A stretch of 64,000 nucleotides of DNA from Olsenella sp. KH3B4. GTDB taxonomy: Bacteria; Actinomycetota; Coriobacteriia; Coriobacteriales; Atopobiaceae. Numbering within the stretch: the stretch's first letter is position 1; each line of letters starts with the position of its first letter. The notes beneath the pieces are model-generated. The model searched no databases, was not told the origin of the DNA, and was given only the letters and a program-made list of their open reading frames with translations. Shown here in pieces: positions 43,792-52,642 of the stretch. The stretch covers positions 1 through 64,000 of the forward strand of contig FOHD01000002.1 of assembly GCA_900111695.1 (NCBI GenBank). Reading direction: 5' to 3'. The position numbers were made by a program, and so were the translations under genes.

Positions 43792-44661
43792 CTAGCCTTC
43801 CTTCTCGCTTGCGATGGTGCGGTTGAAGAGCTCGAGGTTGTACTCGTTGGCGTCTCGCGAGCTGTGGAAGAGCAGCAGCAGAAGCGATTCCAGCACGTAG
43901 TTGATGGAGTTGTGGGAGAAGTCGAAGTCGTTCACGAGCAGGTGGTCGCGCGAGACCACCTTGAGGACGACGTCCGCACGCTCGGCGAGCGGTGACTCTG
44001 CGTTGCGCGTGATCACGATGGTGGAGACGCCTCGGTCGATGGCGTTGCTCATGATCTTGCGCAGTCGGTCCGAACGGCCGGAGTTCGAGATGACCACCAG
44101 GCAGTCGTCCGGATGCATGAGCGAGGCGGTAATCATTGCGCCGTCGCTCGTGGAGGGAGAGATGGCGTTGACACCTGCCTGCGAGAACTTGATGGCGGAG
44201 CCCTGCGCGACGGGCAGAGAGCTGCCCACGCCCACAAACATCGCGATGCGTGCGGAGGAGAGGATGCCCACTGCCTTGACGACGCTTTCCTCACTAAGCG
44301 CGGCAAACGTGCTTCTCAGCTCCTCGACCTTGGTCTCGAGCACGTAGTCGAGCGAGCCCTGGACGTCGGAGAGGCCTATGCCGCGGGAGTCGTCGAACGA
44401 GCGCTCCTTGCTGGCGGTCTCCTCGCGCGCGAGGGCGTAGCGCATGTCGGCGAAGCTTGCATAGCCGAGCGAGCGGACGAAGCGCGAGACCGTCGTGTTG
44501 GAGATGCCCGAGAGACGGGCAATCTCGACCGCCGAGAGGGACGATACCGTTCCCTTGTGCGTGAGGATAAAATCTGCAACGGCCTTTTCGGCGTCGGAAA
44601 GGTCCTCGTAACGCTGAAGAATTGCGTCAACGACGCCTCCGCGGCTCTCGCTTCCTGTCAT
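43792..44661 (-). CDS. RpiR/MurR-family transcriptional regulator
   Basis: A 289-residue regulator: N-terminal HTH_6 domain (AVADFILTHKGTVSSLSAVE and LSGISNTTVSRFVRSLGY) and a C-terminal SIS sugar-phosphate binding domain (IAMFVGVGSSLPVAQ, DCLVVISNSGRSDR, STIVITRNAESPLA). GAGAGGGG precedes the ATG. RpiR proteins sense phosphosugars and control nearby sugar genes. It lies immediately upstream of the GH3 operon, in the same direction with a 281-base gap, and is a good candidate to control it; the repeated motif AAATCGTTTTCA may be its site (inference). Confidence 0.92.
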   Translation of the reverse strand: MTGSESRGGVVDAILQRYEDLSDAEKAVADFILTHKGTVSSLSAVEIARLSGISNTTVSRFVRSLGYASFADMRYALAREETASKERSFDDSRGIGLSDVQGSLDYVLETKVEELRSTFAALSEESVVKAVGILSSARIAMFVGVGSSLPVAQGSAIKFSQAGVNAISPSTSDGAMITASLMHPDDCLVVISNSGRSDRLRKIMSNAIDRGVSTIVITRNAESPLAERADVVLKVVSRDHLLVNDFDFSHNSINYVLESLLLLLFHSSRDANEYNLELFNRTIASEKEG

Positions 44662-44795
44662 GGCGACCCCTCTCTGGATAGACCTCTAGGGTAGCACCGC
44701 GGGGGGCCGCGAGCGCCATCGCGGCGGGCGCTCCCGCCGCACGGGGCACGCTCGCGCTATCCTGAATGCGCCGTGATTGCAGCGAGGGAGGACGT

Positions 44796-45434
44796 ATGGA
44801 CAAGGGCCGGATGGAAGCGTTCAGCGATGGTGTGATTGCCATCATTATCACGATCATGGTGTTGGGCATCACCGCACCCGATGGCGACGAGCTTACCGAC
44901 CTGCTAGGGCTGCTGCCGGCCATTGCCGCGTACGCCGTGAGCTTTGTTGGCGTGGGGACGTACTGGAACAACCACCATCACCTGCTCAAGCTGGTCAACC
45001 GCGTGACCGGCCGCATGCTCTGGTCGAACCTCGCGTTTCTCTTTGTCCTCTCGTTCTTTCCGCTGGCAACCGACTGGATGCAAAAGACGGAGTTCGCCGC
45101 GCTGCCCACCACCTGCTACGTGATAGTGAACATGCTGGTCTCGGTTGCCTACATGAACCTGGAGCGTGTCATCCGACGAAACCTCAGCCGTTCGTGCCCA
45201 CCTAATCCAGCAAACGACCGAGAGATGGAGCGCCGCGCGATGGTCGAGGAGCGTTCCCTCCTCAAGGAGCGACTTACCCTTGGGCTTGAGGCAATTGCGC
45301 TGGTACTCGCCCTTGTCCTCCCAAAGTCCCACATCGCTCTAGTGGCGGTGGTCGTCGCATTTCTGCTGTGGATCGTCCCCGATCTGCGCATTGTTCGACT
45401 GCTCGACTTCCTCGCGGAGGAAGAGGAGGGCTAA
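44796..45434 (+). CDS. TMEM175-like (DUF1211) membrane protein
   Basis: A 212-residue protein with six predicted membrane segments. The first begins with the family signature RMEAFSDGVIAIIITIMVL (R..FSDG..AI), found in bacterial TMEM175 homologues that form potassium-selective tetramers. A second hallmark is YWNNHHHLL. The start at 44796 (MDKGRMEAFSD) has GGGAGG and matches the normal N-terminus. It is a lone gene divergent from the RpiR gene. Function in this organism is presumably potassium leak or membrane potential control. Confidence 0.85.
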   Translation: MDKGRMEAFSDGVIAIIITIMVLGITAPDGDELTDLLGLLPAIAAYAVSFVGVGTYWNNHHHLLKLVNRVTGRMLWSNLAFLFVLSFFPLATDWMQKTEFAALPTTCYVIVNMLVSVAYMNLERVIRRNLSRSCPPNPANDREMERRAMVEERSLLKERLTLGLEAIALVLALVLPKSHIALVAVVVAFLLWIVPDLRIVRLLDFLAEEEEG

Positions 45435-45444
45435 GGACCCGGCG

Positions 45445-45476
45445 CTCTTGACCCGGGCCCGGGTCCGGATCAAGAG
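45445..45476. terminator. Hairpin after the DUF1211 gene
   Basis: CTCTTGA (45445-45451) pairs with TCAAGAG (45470-45476), enclosing a CCCGGGCCCGGG palindrome. No T tract. The remaining stretch to 45654 contains nothing I can identify. Confidence 0.45.
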
Positions 45477-45654
45477 GTTCGTGCCCGTGGGTTAGTTAAA
45501 TTATTGATGATAGTTGGTAAAAAGCACTGTCCGATAGACCACTTTTATGCAGCCGGGAGCCAGAAGCCGTCCGATAAAGCAAAATTATGCATCGGAGCGG
45601 GGCCACCAACCCGTAGCACCCGGAATTGGTCGAGCACGCATTACCACCTTTGCC

Positions 45655-46032
45655 CTATTCGTCCATCCCAGGACGTCGCCGAAGGCGCTTTACCACCCCG
45701 CGCCTACCCTTTTCGTCAAGTCGCCGACGCACAGATGCCCTGGTAGGCTTGGTTGCATGACGCTTCTTCGGCCGCCGCGAGCGCCGGAGCAGCTCGGCAT
45801 GGATCTTCTCGAGGCAGCGCTCCCTGTTCTGGAGCTGGCTGCGAGACTCCCTGCTCACCACGGTTATGCCAGTGGGCACGTGGCGCATGCGCACGGCCGA
45901 GTCGGTGGTGTTGACGCCTTGGCCGCCCGGGCCTGTAGCCCGAAACGCCTCTGCCACGCACTGGCGAGCAAGCTCCGAACTGCCTAGGTGGGCAAAGCGG
46001 GCATAATCTTGGTATGTAAACCTCTTATCCAT
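45655..46032 (-). CDS. arfB: ArfB-type peptidyl-tRNA hydrolase (stalled ribosome rescue)
   Basis: A 125-residue member of the class I release factor family with the catalytic GGQ in [20 protein letters not shown] and a basic C-terminal tail ([20 protein letters not shown]) that in ArfB enters the empty mRNA channel. It lacks the codon-recognition domain of RF1/RF2. It frees ribosomes stuck at the end of broken mRNAs. It is slightly shorter than E. coli ArfB. GGAGG lies about 12 bases upstream of the ATG, somewhat far. It lies 18 bases after the next gene upstream and may be cotranscribed with it. Confidence 0.88.
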   Translation of the reverse strand: MDKRFTYQDYARFAHLGSSELARQCVAEAFRATGPGGQGVNTTDSAVRMRHVPTGITVVSRESRSQLQNRERCLEKIHAELLRRSRRPKKRHATKPTRASVRRRLDEKGRRGVVKRLRRRPGMDE

Positions 46033-46050
46033 GTGTCAACCGCCTACCTC

Positions 46051-46566
46051 CTAAGCCCTTCGAGCCACGCTCTCCACGTGCTGCAGCTCAAAACGCCAGT
46101 ACTGAGAGACCTCCGGGTACTTCTCGCGGTCAACTGGCGAGAGGAACATCTCCTTGGGTCGGACCCAAAGCGAGCCGTCCCCATAGAGCTTGCGGTAAAC
46201 CACGACCTCCTCGCCGGTCTCGGAATCGTGCGCCACGTCTTCGACAAGGTAGAAGTCGCCTTTGAAGTGTCGGTAAATCCCGTGAATGACCAGGTGATTC
46301 TCCGCTTCGGGTTCCGGCGCCGCTTCGGGTTCCGGCGCGGCGGCTCCCGCTGCGGCCCGCGCCTCAAGCGCTTGGTCGAGGCACGCCTTCACGCGGCCCT
46401 TGCACTTGCCGCACTTGGTTACGGCGCCGGTCATGCGCTTGACGTCAGCCAAGCCCGTCGCGCCCGCAGCAACCGCGGCCTCCACATCCGCCCTGGTCAC
46501 ATGCTTGCAACCGCAGATGACGTCCTTCTTGGCACCCTTGTCGCCGTGCTTCTTGCCCTTGCCCAT
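46051..46566 (-). CDS. Fusion of BFD-like [2Fe-2S] domain with DUF1653
   Basis: A 171-residue protein. Residues 14-65 hold C18-x-C20 and C52-x2-C55 in a pattern of bacterioferritin-associated ferredoxin ([2Fe-2S], BFD) domains (VICGCKHVTRADVEAAV; TKCGKCKGRVKACL). A Pro/Glu/Ala linker (about 75-90) leads to a DUF1653 domain (HGIYRHFKGDFYLVEDVAHD, then FLSPVDREKYPEVSQYWRFE). BFD domains carry electrons, for example for iron release or as redox sensors; DUF1653 has no known function. Start at 46566 with GGGAG. The combination looks uncommon. It overlaps no neighbour but shares direction with arfB. Confidence 0.8.
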   Translation of the reverse strand: MGKGKKHGDKGAKKDVICGCKHVTRADVEAAVAAGATGLADVKRMTGAVTKCGKCKGRVKACLDQALEARAAAGAAAPEPEAAPEPEAENHLVIHGIYRHFKGDFYLVEDVAHDSETGEEVVVYRKLYGDGSLWVRPKEMFLSPVDREKYPEVSQYWRFELQHVESVARRA

Positions 46567-46691
46567 GTCGCTCCCAACGTCACAAAACCATGGCACCATT
46601 CTGCGCCCCTCGCGGCGCAAATCGCTTCGGACGAACTGCCCCTACACACTACAATGAACCCTACGCGAAATCGAGGAATACGGGAGGAAGC

Positions 46692-47342
46692 ATGGGGAAG
46701 CCGCATCGGCCGGCATGCGTGAAGGCGGCGCTTTTCGACTTCGATGGCACGCTCGCAGACACCGAGCGCTTTGGCATCGAGCTGGACGAGAAGGCCTACG
46801 CCTCCTACGGCATCGAGCCAACAGAGGCCGAGAAGGCTTCGCTGGCTGGGACCGACGGCTTGGAGTCTATCCCCGCGCTCTTCCGCGCTCACGGCATGGA
46901 CGTAAGCGCCGCCGAGTTCTTTGCCCGTCGCGGGCCGAGCGACATCATCTACCGGGAGCTCCCCATCAAGGTATCCCCTGGAGCGCGCGAGGTCATGGAG
47001 CGGCTGCGTGCGGCGGGCGCACGCATCGCCGTGGTCTCTACCACGCGGCACGCGCTCGTAGAGGCTGGCCTTGCGCGCGTTGGCCTTGCCGACCTCGTCG
47101 AGTTGGTGATTGGCGGAGATGACGTCGAGCAGCACAAGCCAAACCCAGAGCCGTACGACCACGCGCTCGAAGCGTTTGGCGTGGCGCCCGCGGAGGCTGT
47201 GGCGTTCGAGGACTCGCCCTCGGGAGTTGCGTCGGCACAGGCGGCGGGCGTTTACACGCTGGGGTTCACAGGTTCATGCGTGCCGCAGGAGCTCCCAGCC
47301 GCAGACGAGCGGTTCTCGTCGTTCAAGGAGCTGCGCTGGTAA
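46692..47342 (+). CDS. HAD-superfamily phosphatase (phosphoglycolate phosphatase/beta-phosphoglucomutase-like)
   Basis: A 216-residue HAD hydrolase: motif I DFDGTLADTE with catalytic Asp near residues 16-18, a helical cap (FGIELDEKAYASYGIEP), motif II VVSTT, motif III lysine in QHKPNPEPYDHAL, motif IV FEDSPSGVASAQAAG. Subfamily IA. The start at 46692 follows GGGAGG; a TACAAT box (46650-46655) with a poor -35 lies upstream. The substrate cannot be set; small sugar phosphates are usual. It is divergent from the BFD-DUF1653 gene. Confidence 0.9.
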   Translation: MGKPHRPACVKAALFDFDGTLADTERFGIELDEKAYASYGIEPTEAEKASLAGTDGLESIPALFRAHGMDVSAAEFFARRGPSDIIYRELPIKVSPGAREVMERLRAAGARIAVVSTTRHALVEAGLARVGLADLVELVIGGDDVEQHKPNPEPYDHALEAFGVAPAEAVAFEDSPSGVASAQAAGVYTLGFTGSCVPQELPAADERFSSFKELRW

Positions 47343-47466
47343 AGGCCGTGCGCGGCGCGGGCGGCCCCTTGCCGCGGCGCGGGCGGCCCCCGCCAACAGC
47401 GCTCACCCTACTTTGCAAGGCCTTTTCCTGTTGCATACTGCGGCTCGAACGTCACACCGGCTCACC

Positions 47467-47472
47467 TATAAT
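47467..47472 (+). promoter_or_regulatory. -10 box upstream of the UPF0210 gene
   Basis: A perfect TATAAT 38 bases before the start codon. No recognisable -35 hexamer is found at 16-18 bases. Confidence 0.4.
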
Positions 47473-47510
47473 GACGTGGCACAGCCAGCAGTCACAGCAA
47501 AGGGGCCCAG

Positions 47511-48875
47511 ATGGACATCACGCCGCAGGAAGTATCCGAGACGCTTGCCATGGTCACGGAGCAAAACCTCGACCTCCGGACAATCACCATGGGCATCTCG
47601 CTCGCAGGCTGCGCCGACGAGGACATGGATCGCATGTGCGACAAGATCTACGACCGCATCACGCACCAAGCCGAGAACCTCGTCTCCGTTGCCGACGATC
47701 TGGCCTCCGAGTACGGCATCCCCATTGCGAACAAGCGCGTCTCGGTGACGCCGGTCGCACAGGTGGCGGCAGGCTGCGCAGACGAAGACCTCTCCCCCAT
47801 CGCGCACGCCATGGACCGCGCCGCGCAGACGCTGGGCATCGACTTCATGGGCGGCTTCTCTGCGCTGGTTCAGAAGGGCATCGGCAACGCCGACCGCCGC
47901 CTCATCAACTCGGTGCCCGAGGCGCTCGCAACCACCGAGCGCGTTTGCTCCTCGCTAAACATTGCCTCTACCAGGGCCGGCATCAACATGGATGCCGTGC
48001 TTCTCTCGGCCCAGACCATCCTCGAGTGCGCGCGCCGCACCACGGACATCGACTGCTACGGCGCGGCGAAGTTCGTGGTCTTTGCCAACATGGTGGAGGA
48101 CTCGCCGTTCATGGCCGGCGCGGTGCACGGAACCGGCGAAGCCGACGCCGTGATTAACGTGGGCGTCTCCGGCCCGGGCGTGATGGCGGCGGCGCTGGAG
48201 CAGCTGCCCGACGATGCAAACCTCATGGAAGTCGCCGAGACCATCAAGAAGACGGCGTTCAAGATCACACGCGCCGGCGAGCTGATGAGCCGCGAGGCGT
48301 CGCGCCGGCTGGGCGTCGAGAAGGGCATCGTGGACCTGTCGCTTGCGCCCACCCCCGCTGCCGGCGACTCCGTGGCGAAGATCCTCGAGATCATCGGCGT
48401 GGGCGAGTGCGGCGGCCCCGGCACCACCTGTGCGTTGGCGCTGCTCAACGACTGCGTCAAGAAGGGCGGCGTCATGGCGAGCTCCAGCGTGGGCGGGCTC
48501 TCCGGCGCCTTTATCCCCGTCTCTGAGGATGCCGGGATGATTCGCGCCGCCGAGGACGGGTCGCTCTGCATCGAGAAGCTCGAGGCCATGACCAGCGTGT
48601 GCTCCGTGGGTCTCGACATGATTGCCATCCCTGGTGACACGCCCGTGGAGGCAATTGCCGGCATTATCGCCGACGAGATGGCCATCGGCGTCATCAACAC
48701 CAAGACTACAGCCGTGCGCCTGATTCCCGCGATTGGCCACAAGGACGGCGACACGCTGGAGTTTGGCGGTCTCTTTGGCAGTGCGCCGGTCATGAGTGTG
48801 AACCGCTTTGCCGGGAACGTCCTGGCGCACCGAGGCGGTCGCTTCCCCGCGCCGCTCAACAGCCTGAAGAACTAG
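47511..48875 (+). CDS. UPF0210/DUF711 (PFL family) protein
   Basis: A 454-residue protein of the UPF0210 family, whose fold is related to glycyl-radical enzymes (PFL-like). Typical segments are [56 protein letters not shown] and [16 protein letters not shown]; there is a C-terminal [21 protein letters not shown]. The reaction is not known. In many genomes an ACT-domain protein (UPF0237) precedes it; here none is present, so the partner is missing or elsewhere. AAGGGGCCC is a weak ribosome site. Confidence 0.9.
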   Translation: MDITPQEVSETLAMVTEQNLDLRTITMGISLAGCADEDMDRMCDKIYDRITHQAENLVSVADDLASEYGIPIANKRVSVTPVAQVAAGCADEDLSPIAHAMDRAAQTLGIDFMGGFSALVQKGIGNADRRLINSVPEALATTERVCSSLNIASTRAGINMDAVLLSAQTILECARRTTDIDCYGAAKFVVFANMVEDSPFMAGAVHGTGEADAVINVGVSGPGVMAAALEQLPDDANLMEVAETIKKTAFKITRAGELMSREASRRLGVEKGIVDLSLAPTPAAGDSVAKILEIIGVGECGGPGTTCALALLNDCVKKGGVMASSSVGGLSGAFIPVSEDAGMIRAAEDGSLCIEKLEAMTSVCSVGLDMIAIPGDTPVEAIAGIIADEMAIGVINTKTTAVRLIPAIGHKDGDTLEFGGLFGSAPVMSVNRFAGNVLAHRGGRFPAPLNSLKN

Positions 48876-48940
48876 GACGGGGCAAAGCGGGGCTCGCAAA
48901 GGTGCCTCTTATGCGTCATTCAAGCCCTGCGCTTTCCCTC

Positions 48941-49098
48941 TGATGGCACATTTTTACGGTTGGTGGCAGTTTTTCGGGGCGTCCCCGAGTATTGGACGGC
49001 TCTGGTTCCGCGGAACCGCAGGTCAGCGATTTGCGACTCTGGCTGTCTCACATAAGGTGTTTTCCGATTACTGCCACCAACCGTCATTTCTTGCAATG
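48941..49098. repeat. 129-bp element copy 2 within a 158-bp inverted repeat (left arm)
   Basis: The 129-bp element (48956-49084) plus flanks. From 48956 to 49098, 143 bases are identical to the inverse complement of 50318-50460; the outer 15 bases (TGATGGCAC...) match with two differences. With the right arm it encloses one gene. Family ends are ACGGTTGGTGGCAGT, as in copy 1 at 5857-5985, which differs considerably inside. Confidence 0.92.
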
Positions 49099-49123
49099 GG
49101 TATCTGACTCACGCCCCGGGCGC

Positions 49124-50089
49124 TTAGAAAAGGGCGCGGCGAGGGTCACTGAAGAATTCGTACAGGTCACGTCGAGCCTCGAGGTGCGCATCCGCGAGCC
49201 CCCGCTCCCTGAGGCCAAATCTCTTGTTGAGCATCCACATAAAGTTCTGAAAGTACTCGAAAGAGCTGAGCTGGCCAGGCGTGGCCGACATCGTCTTGAT
49301 GCCCGAAACCTCCAGGATGTTTCTGCGCTTCTGTGTGTGATCCAGCCGGTAGCGGCCCGTGTGGTACTGTTCGCTGTCATATTCCACATCGCCGCGAGAG
49401 CTGGGGATATACACGTCGCAGTAGAAGCTGTCGGTACCCGCAAACTCCCACAGGTGCTCGGGGACCTTGACCTCTTGGTTTGCGACTATGCGACGAATCC
49501 CCCTGCCGCCCTCCGACTTGGGAAGAGCAAGGGCACTGCAAAGCATGATCTCTCTAGGCGATGCCGTGCGCTCAACGACATAACGCAGCGCGCGGCGCGC
49601 CTGCTTGACTCCATATGCTCCAGAAACGTGGTCGAGGAAACCAGCGATTGACTCGGGCGTTGTTAGCGCATCGCGCTGGCCTGTATATCCGCAACCGGAG
49701 TCGCCAATGGAAAACAGGCCACACAGGTAGTCGCCAATCTCCACGATCTCTCGCAAAGGCTTCCCAGGCGCCATCTGCAGAAATGTAAACTCGGGTGAAC
49801 AAACAAGGTTGGAGCCGGAGAGTTCGTAGAACGAACCAGGCGGCAACACGCCGCCCCATCGGTGCGCAACTAGGCTTCGCTGATTTCGAACCGAATCGGA
49901 ATCGCTCACCAAAACGTGCAATGGTCGTCGCTCTGAACAGGCAAAAGGCAGCGCATCACCGAGCACGTCACGCATATTGGCACTTGAGAACGAAAGACTC
50001 TGGCAAGGACTCACAGATGGAACTGCCTCGTTACAGGTCTTCGTAAGCCAATACCTTAGAGCAGATTCGTGACACAGAACGACGCTCAT
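49124..50089 (-). CDS. Vsr/DUF559-like PD-(D/E)XK protein enclosed by inverted repeats
   Basis: A 321-residue protein. The C-terminal third (about 205-300) looks like a Vsr/DUF559-type PD-(D/E)XK nuclease fold: D225 in FYCDVYIPS, then DVEYDSEQYHTG (E236, D238), RLDHTQKRRNILEVSG, and TPGQL. The N-terminal part (ALRYWLTK, VCSPEFTFLQMAPGKPLREI, CGLFSIGDSG) resembles that of a group of coriobacterial hypothetical proteins, compared by some with AbiEi-type regulators. The start at 50089 has GAGGGGG. It is the only gene between perfect 143-bp inverted repeats, with nothing else in the unit. Possible roles: endonuclease, defence factor, or cargo moved by repeat-recognising enzymes. Not established. 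Confidence 0.65.
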   Translation of the reverse strand: MSVVLCHESALRYWLTKTCNEAVPSVSPCQSLSFSSANMRDVLGDALPFACSERRPLHVLVSDSDSVRNQRSLVAHRWGGVLPPGSFYELSGSNLVCSPEFTFLQMAPGKPLREIVEIGDYLCGLFSIGDSGCGYTGQRDALTTPESIAGFLDHVSGAYGVKQARRALRYVVERTASPREIMLCSALALPKSEGGRGIRRIVANQEVKVPEHLWEFAGTDSFYCDVYIPSSRGDVEYDSEQYHTGRYRLDHTQKRRNILEVSGIKTMSATPGQLSSFEYFQNFMWMLNKRFGLRERGLADAHLEARRDLYEFFSDPRRALF

Positions 50090-50317
50090 CTCAACCCCCT
50101 CAATGTTTGTTGGCTGAGAATAACGCGCGGAGTCCAAGCACGTTCGTGAGGCGCTTACACGAAACTGACACCGCAGCTAGAGGGAGAGAATTGTCGTGAT
50201 GAACGTATGAACGCGCAGGTAGACCTACGCATAAGGCGGAATAGGAATATCGACAGAAAACCGTCAGTTTCTAAGGCAGCACCCACGAAGGCCCTTGCTC
50301 TTAGGTTCTTGAGCAGT

Positions 50318-50475
50318 CATTGCAAGAAATGACGGTTGGTGGCAGTAATCGGAAAACACCTTATGTGAGACAGCCAGAGTCGCAAATCGCTGACCTGCGG
50401 TTCCGCGGAACCAGAGCCGTCCAATACTCGGGGACGCCCCGAAAAACTGCCACCAACCGTAAGAACGTGCCATCA
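50318..50475. repeat. 129-bp element copy 3 within a 158-bp inverted repeat (right arm)
   Basis: The 129-bp element at 50332-50460, inverted relative to copy 2 and identical to it, including the inner flank TCATTTCTTGCAATG. The outer end continues as the inverse of TGATGGCAC. The 228 bases between the gene start and this arm (50090-50317) contain no gene. Confidence 0.92.
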
Positions 50476-50499
50476 AGCGCGCACAGCACTCCTGGAGCG

Positions 50500-51435
50500 C
50501 TACCTCAGGAAGCGAACCTCGGGCTCGAGACGCACGCCAAACTGGCGCTCGACCTCATCCTGCACGTGCGCGATTACCGCCTGCACGTCCGCTGCCGTGG
50601 CGCCGCCCAGGTTAACCACAAAGCCGGCATGCTTCTTCGAGACAGCGGCGCCGCCCACCTGGTAGCCGCGCAGGCCGGCGTCGGTCACAAGCTTGCCCAC
50701 AAAGTAGCCCTCCGGACGCTTGAACGTCGAGCCAGCGCTAGGCAGCTCGAGCGGCTGCTTCTCCTCGCGCTTGCGCGTGAGCTCGTCCATGGTCTCGCGA
50801 ATCTTCTCGGGGTCGCCGCGGTCGAGGTCGAAGGTTGCCGAGAGGACCACCATGTCCTCGTCCGCAATACGACTGTGGCGATAGCCCAGGTCAAGCTCAT
50901 CGACGGGAATGGTCTCCTCGTGACCGTCCTGGTGCAGCACGTGCACGTTCTTGAGGACGTCAGCCATGCAGCCGCCGTACGCCCCAGCGTTCATGAAGCA
51001 GGCGCCGCCAATGGAGCCGGGAATGCCGCAGGCAAACTCGAGGCCGGAAAGCCCCAGCTCGCACGCCATCTCGGAAGCCTCGCGCAGGGTCACGCCAGCC
51101 TGGCACCACATCTCGTCGTCGTCGACGCTCACGCCCACGAGCCCATCGGCCACAGCGACAATCACACCGCGATAGCCCTCGTCTGAAACGAGAAGGTCGG
51201 AGCCGCGGCCCAGCACAAAGTGGGGCACGCCAGCCTGCTTGCAGGCATCGATAACGTCATGAACCTCGTCAAAGTCCTCGGGAATCACGAAGAAATCCGC
51301 CGGACCGCCAATCTCGAACGTAGTGTGCTCGCTCATTGGCTCGTTAATCAGGACGTTGTCCTCGCCAACAATCGAGCGAAGCTTCCAGGCGAGCGGTTGC
51401 AAGTGGTCGTCGCCGGTAGTGCCACTTTCGGACAT
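50500..51435 (-). CDS. murB: UDP-N-acetylenolpyruvoylglucosamine reductase
   Basis: A 311-residue type II (Gram-positive) MurB. FAD-binding motifs: TTFEIGGPADFFVIPEDFDE and FVLGRGSDLLVSDEGYRGVI; substrate region LSGLEFACGIPGSIGGACFMNAGAYGG; C-terminal catalytic segment PSAGSTFKRPEGYFVGKLV with the proton-donating Ser. It reduces UDP-GlcNAc-enolpyruvate to UDP-MurNAc in peptidoglycan synthesis. Start at 51435 with AGGAGC. It lies 25 bases from the repeat-bounded unit, whose insertion did not damage it. Confidence 0.96.
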   Translation of the reverse strand: MSESGTTGDDHLQPLAWKLRSIVGEDNVLINEPMSEHTTFEIGGPADFFVIPEDFDEVHDVIDACKQAGVPHFVLGRGSDLLVSDEGYRGVIVAVADGLVGVSVDDDEMWCQAGVTLREASEMACELGLSGLEFACGIPGSIGGACFMNAGAYGGCMADVLKNVHVLHQDGHEETIPVDELDLGYRHSRIADEDMVVLSATFDLDRGDPEKIRETMDELTRKREEKQPLELPSAGSTFKRPEGYFVGKLVTDAGLRGYQVGGAAVSKKHAGFVVNLGGATAADVQAVIAHVQDEVERQFGVRLEPEVRFLR

Positions 51436-51581
51436 CTTGCTCCTCAGTTTGGGTTTTGCGCGCCGCATACACGCGCTTGGCACTTGAGTATAGCAAGGTG
51501 GGCTACGATGTTGGATGTTGTGCGCATGCCTTCATCCTGCGCTTACACTCCCGACACCACAAACACGGAAGGCCGTTCCGC

Positions 51582-52574
51582 ATGTCATTTCAAAAGCGCT
51601 GGCTGCCCATCCTTCTGGCCGGGGTCTTTGTCGTCGCCATGGTGGGCGCCTCGGTGCTCACCGGCTCGCCAGAGGTCCTCTTCCCCGAGATGACCGCCAT
51701 CCTCTGCGGCGCATGGATCCAGCCTAGGCAGGCCTGGAACGTCAACCGGCCCCGCATGCTTGCCCTCATGACCGCGGGTGCCGTCTTTGGCCTGGTCATG
51801 AACCTCGCCTTCCCTGGCATTCCGCTGCCGGTTCGCGCTGTTATCGGCTATGCGTTCTGTGCCCTGTGCATGAACGTCGTCGGCGCCGACATGACCCCCA
51901 TGCTCTCGGCAGCGATCCTCCCCATGCTCCTGGGCACCGACTCCTGGGTCTACCCCGTGGCGGTATTCGTGCTGGTAGCTCTCGTCGAGCTGGGCCAGGT
52001 TGCCCTCGAGCGCGCTGGCCTGCGCGAGCCCATCGACTACCAGCCCTTCCGTCTGCCCGCCAAGAAGGCACTTGCCAGCTGGACGCGCCGCCTGGTTGTG
52101 TTTGCGCTGTTCGCAGCACCCGCCTACGCAACCGGCAATCCCTTCCTCGCAGTCCCGCCGCTGCTCGTTGCCTACACCGAGCTCACGCGCCCCGACTTCA
52201 CGCTGCGCCTGCGTCCCTGGCGGGCTTGGGCGGTGCTTGCCGTCGCAGGTGTCATAGGCACGCTGGCGAGAAATGCCGTGGTCACCCTTGGCCTGCCCAG
52301 CCCGCTCGTGGCGGCGTTCGCGTTCGCGGCACTCGTGCTCGCCTGGAACGGCCTGCGCACCTGGCTTCCGCCCGCGGGTGCCGTGGTGCTTCTCGCCTTC
52401 CTGGTGCCCTGGCAGAACCCCTGGATCTACGCCGTGGAGGTCGCGCTCGGTGCCGCAGTGTGGGTGACCGCCGCACTCCTCCTGTTCCCGGGCATCCGTC
52501 CCACGCGCGCCGACAAGGACACGAGCTCCGCCTCCAACACCCCTGCGGAGGGCGCCGAAAGCGCAAACGCGTAG
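51582..52574 (+). CDS. Multi-helix integral membrane protein, unknown function
   Basis: A 330-residue protein with about eight to nine transmembrane helices, beginning MSFQKRWLPILLAGVFVVAM, and a hydrophilic acidic tail. Segments resemble permease-like FUSC or HPP proteins but no clear motif is seen. GGAAGG precedes the ATG by nine bases. It is divergent from murB and lies directly before the riboswitch operon; it has its own upstream region and is not obviously linked to riboflavin. Confidence 0.65.
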   Translation: MSFQKRWLPILLAGVFVVAMVGASVLTGSPEVLFPEMTAILCGAWIQPRQAWNVNRPRMLALMTAGAVFGLVMNLAFPGIPLPVRAVIGYAFCALCMNVVGADMTPMLSAAILPMLLGTDSWVYPVAVFVLVALVELGQVALERAGLREPIDYQPFRLPAKKALASWTRRLVVFALFAAPAYATGNPFLAVPPLLVAYTELTRPDFTLRLRPWRAWAVLAVAGVIGTLARNAVVTLGLPSPLVAAFAFAALVLAWNGLRTWLPPAGAVVLLAFLVPWQNPWIYAVEVALGAAVWVTAALLLFPGIRPTRADKDTSSASNTPAEGAESANA

Positions 52575-52603
52575 CGATCTTGCTCCAAAGCCGTAGGCAA
52601 CTC

Positions 52604-52631
52604 TTGCGCATGAATCCTCACGTGCTATAGT
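52604..52631 (+). promoter_or_regulatory. Promoter of the riboflavin ECF operon
   Basis: TTGCGC (52604-52609) and an extended -10 TGCTATAGT (52623-52631), spacer 16. The -10 lies 12 bases before the riboswitch core, leaving the transcription start just before or at the first pairing element. Confidence 0.6.
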
Positions 52632-52642
52632 GCCTCTGACAG

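Noticed and set aside
45655..46032. Release factor RF1/RF2 fragment
   Set aside because: The size, the basic tail and the absence of a codon-recognition domain fit ArfB; there is no sign of a truncated prfA or prfB.
46300..46340. Short tandem DNA repeat in the BFD-DUF1653 gene
   Set aside because: It encodes a PEPEAAPEPEAE linker and stays in frame, so it needs no separate explanation.
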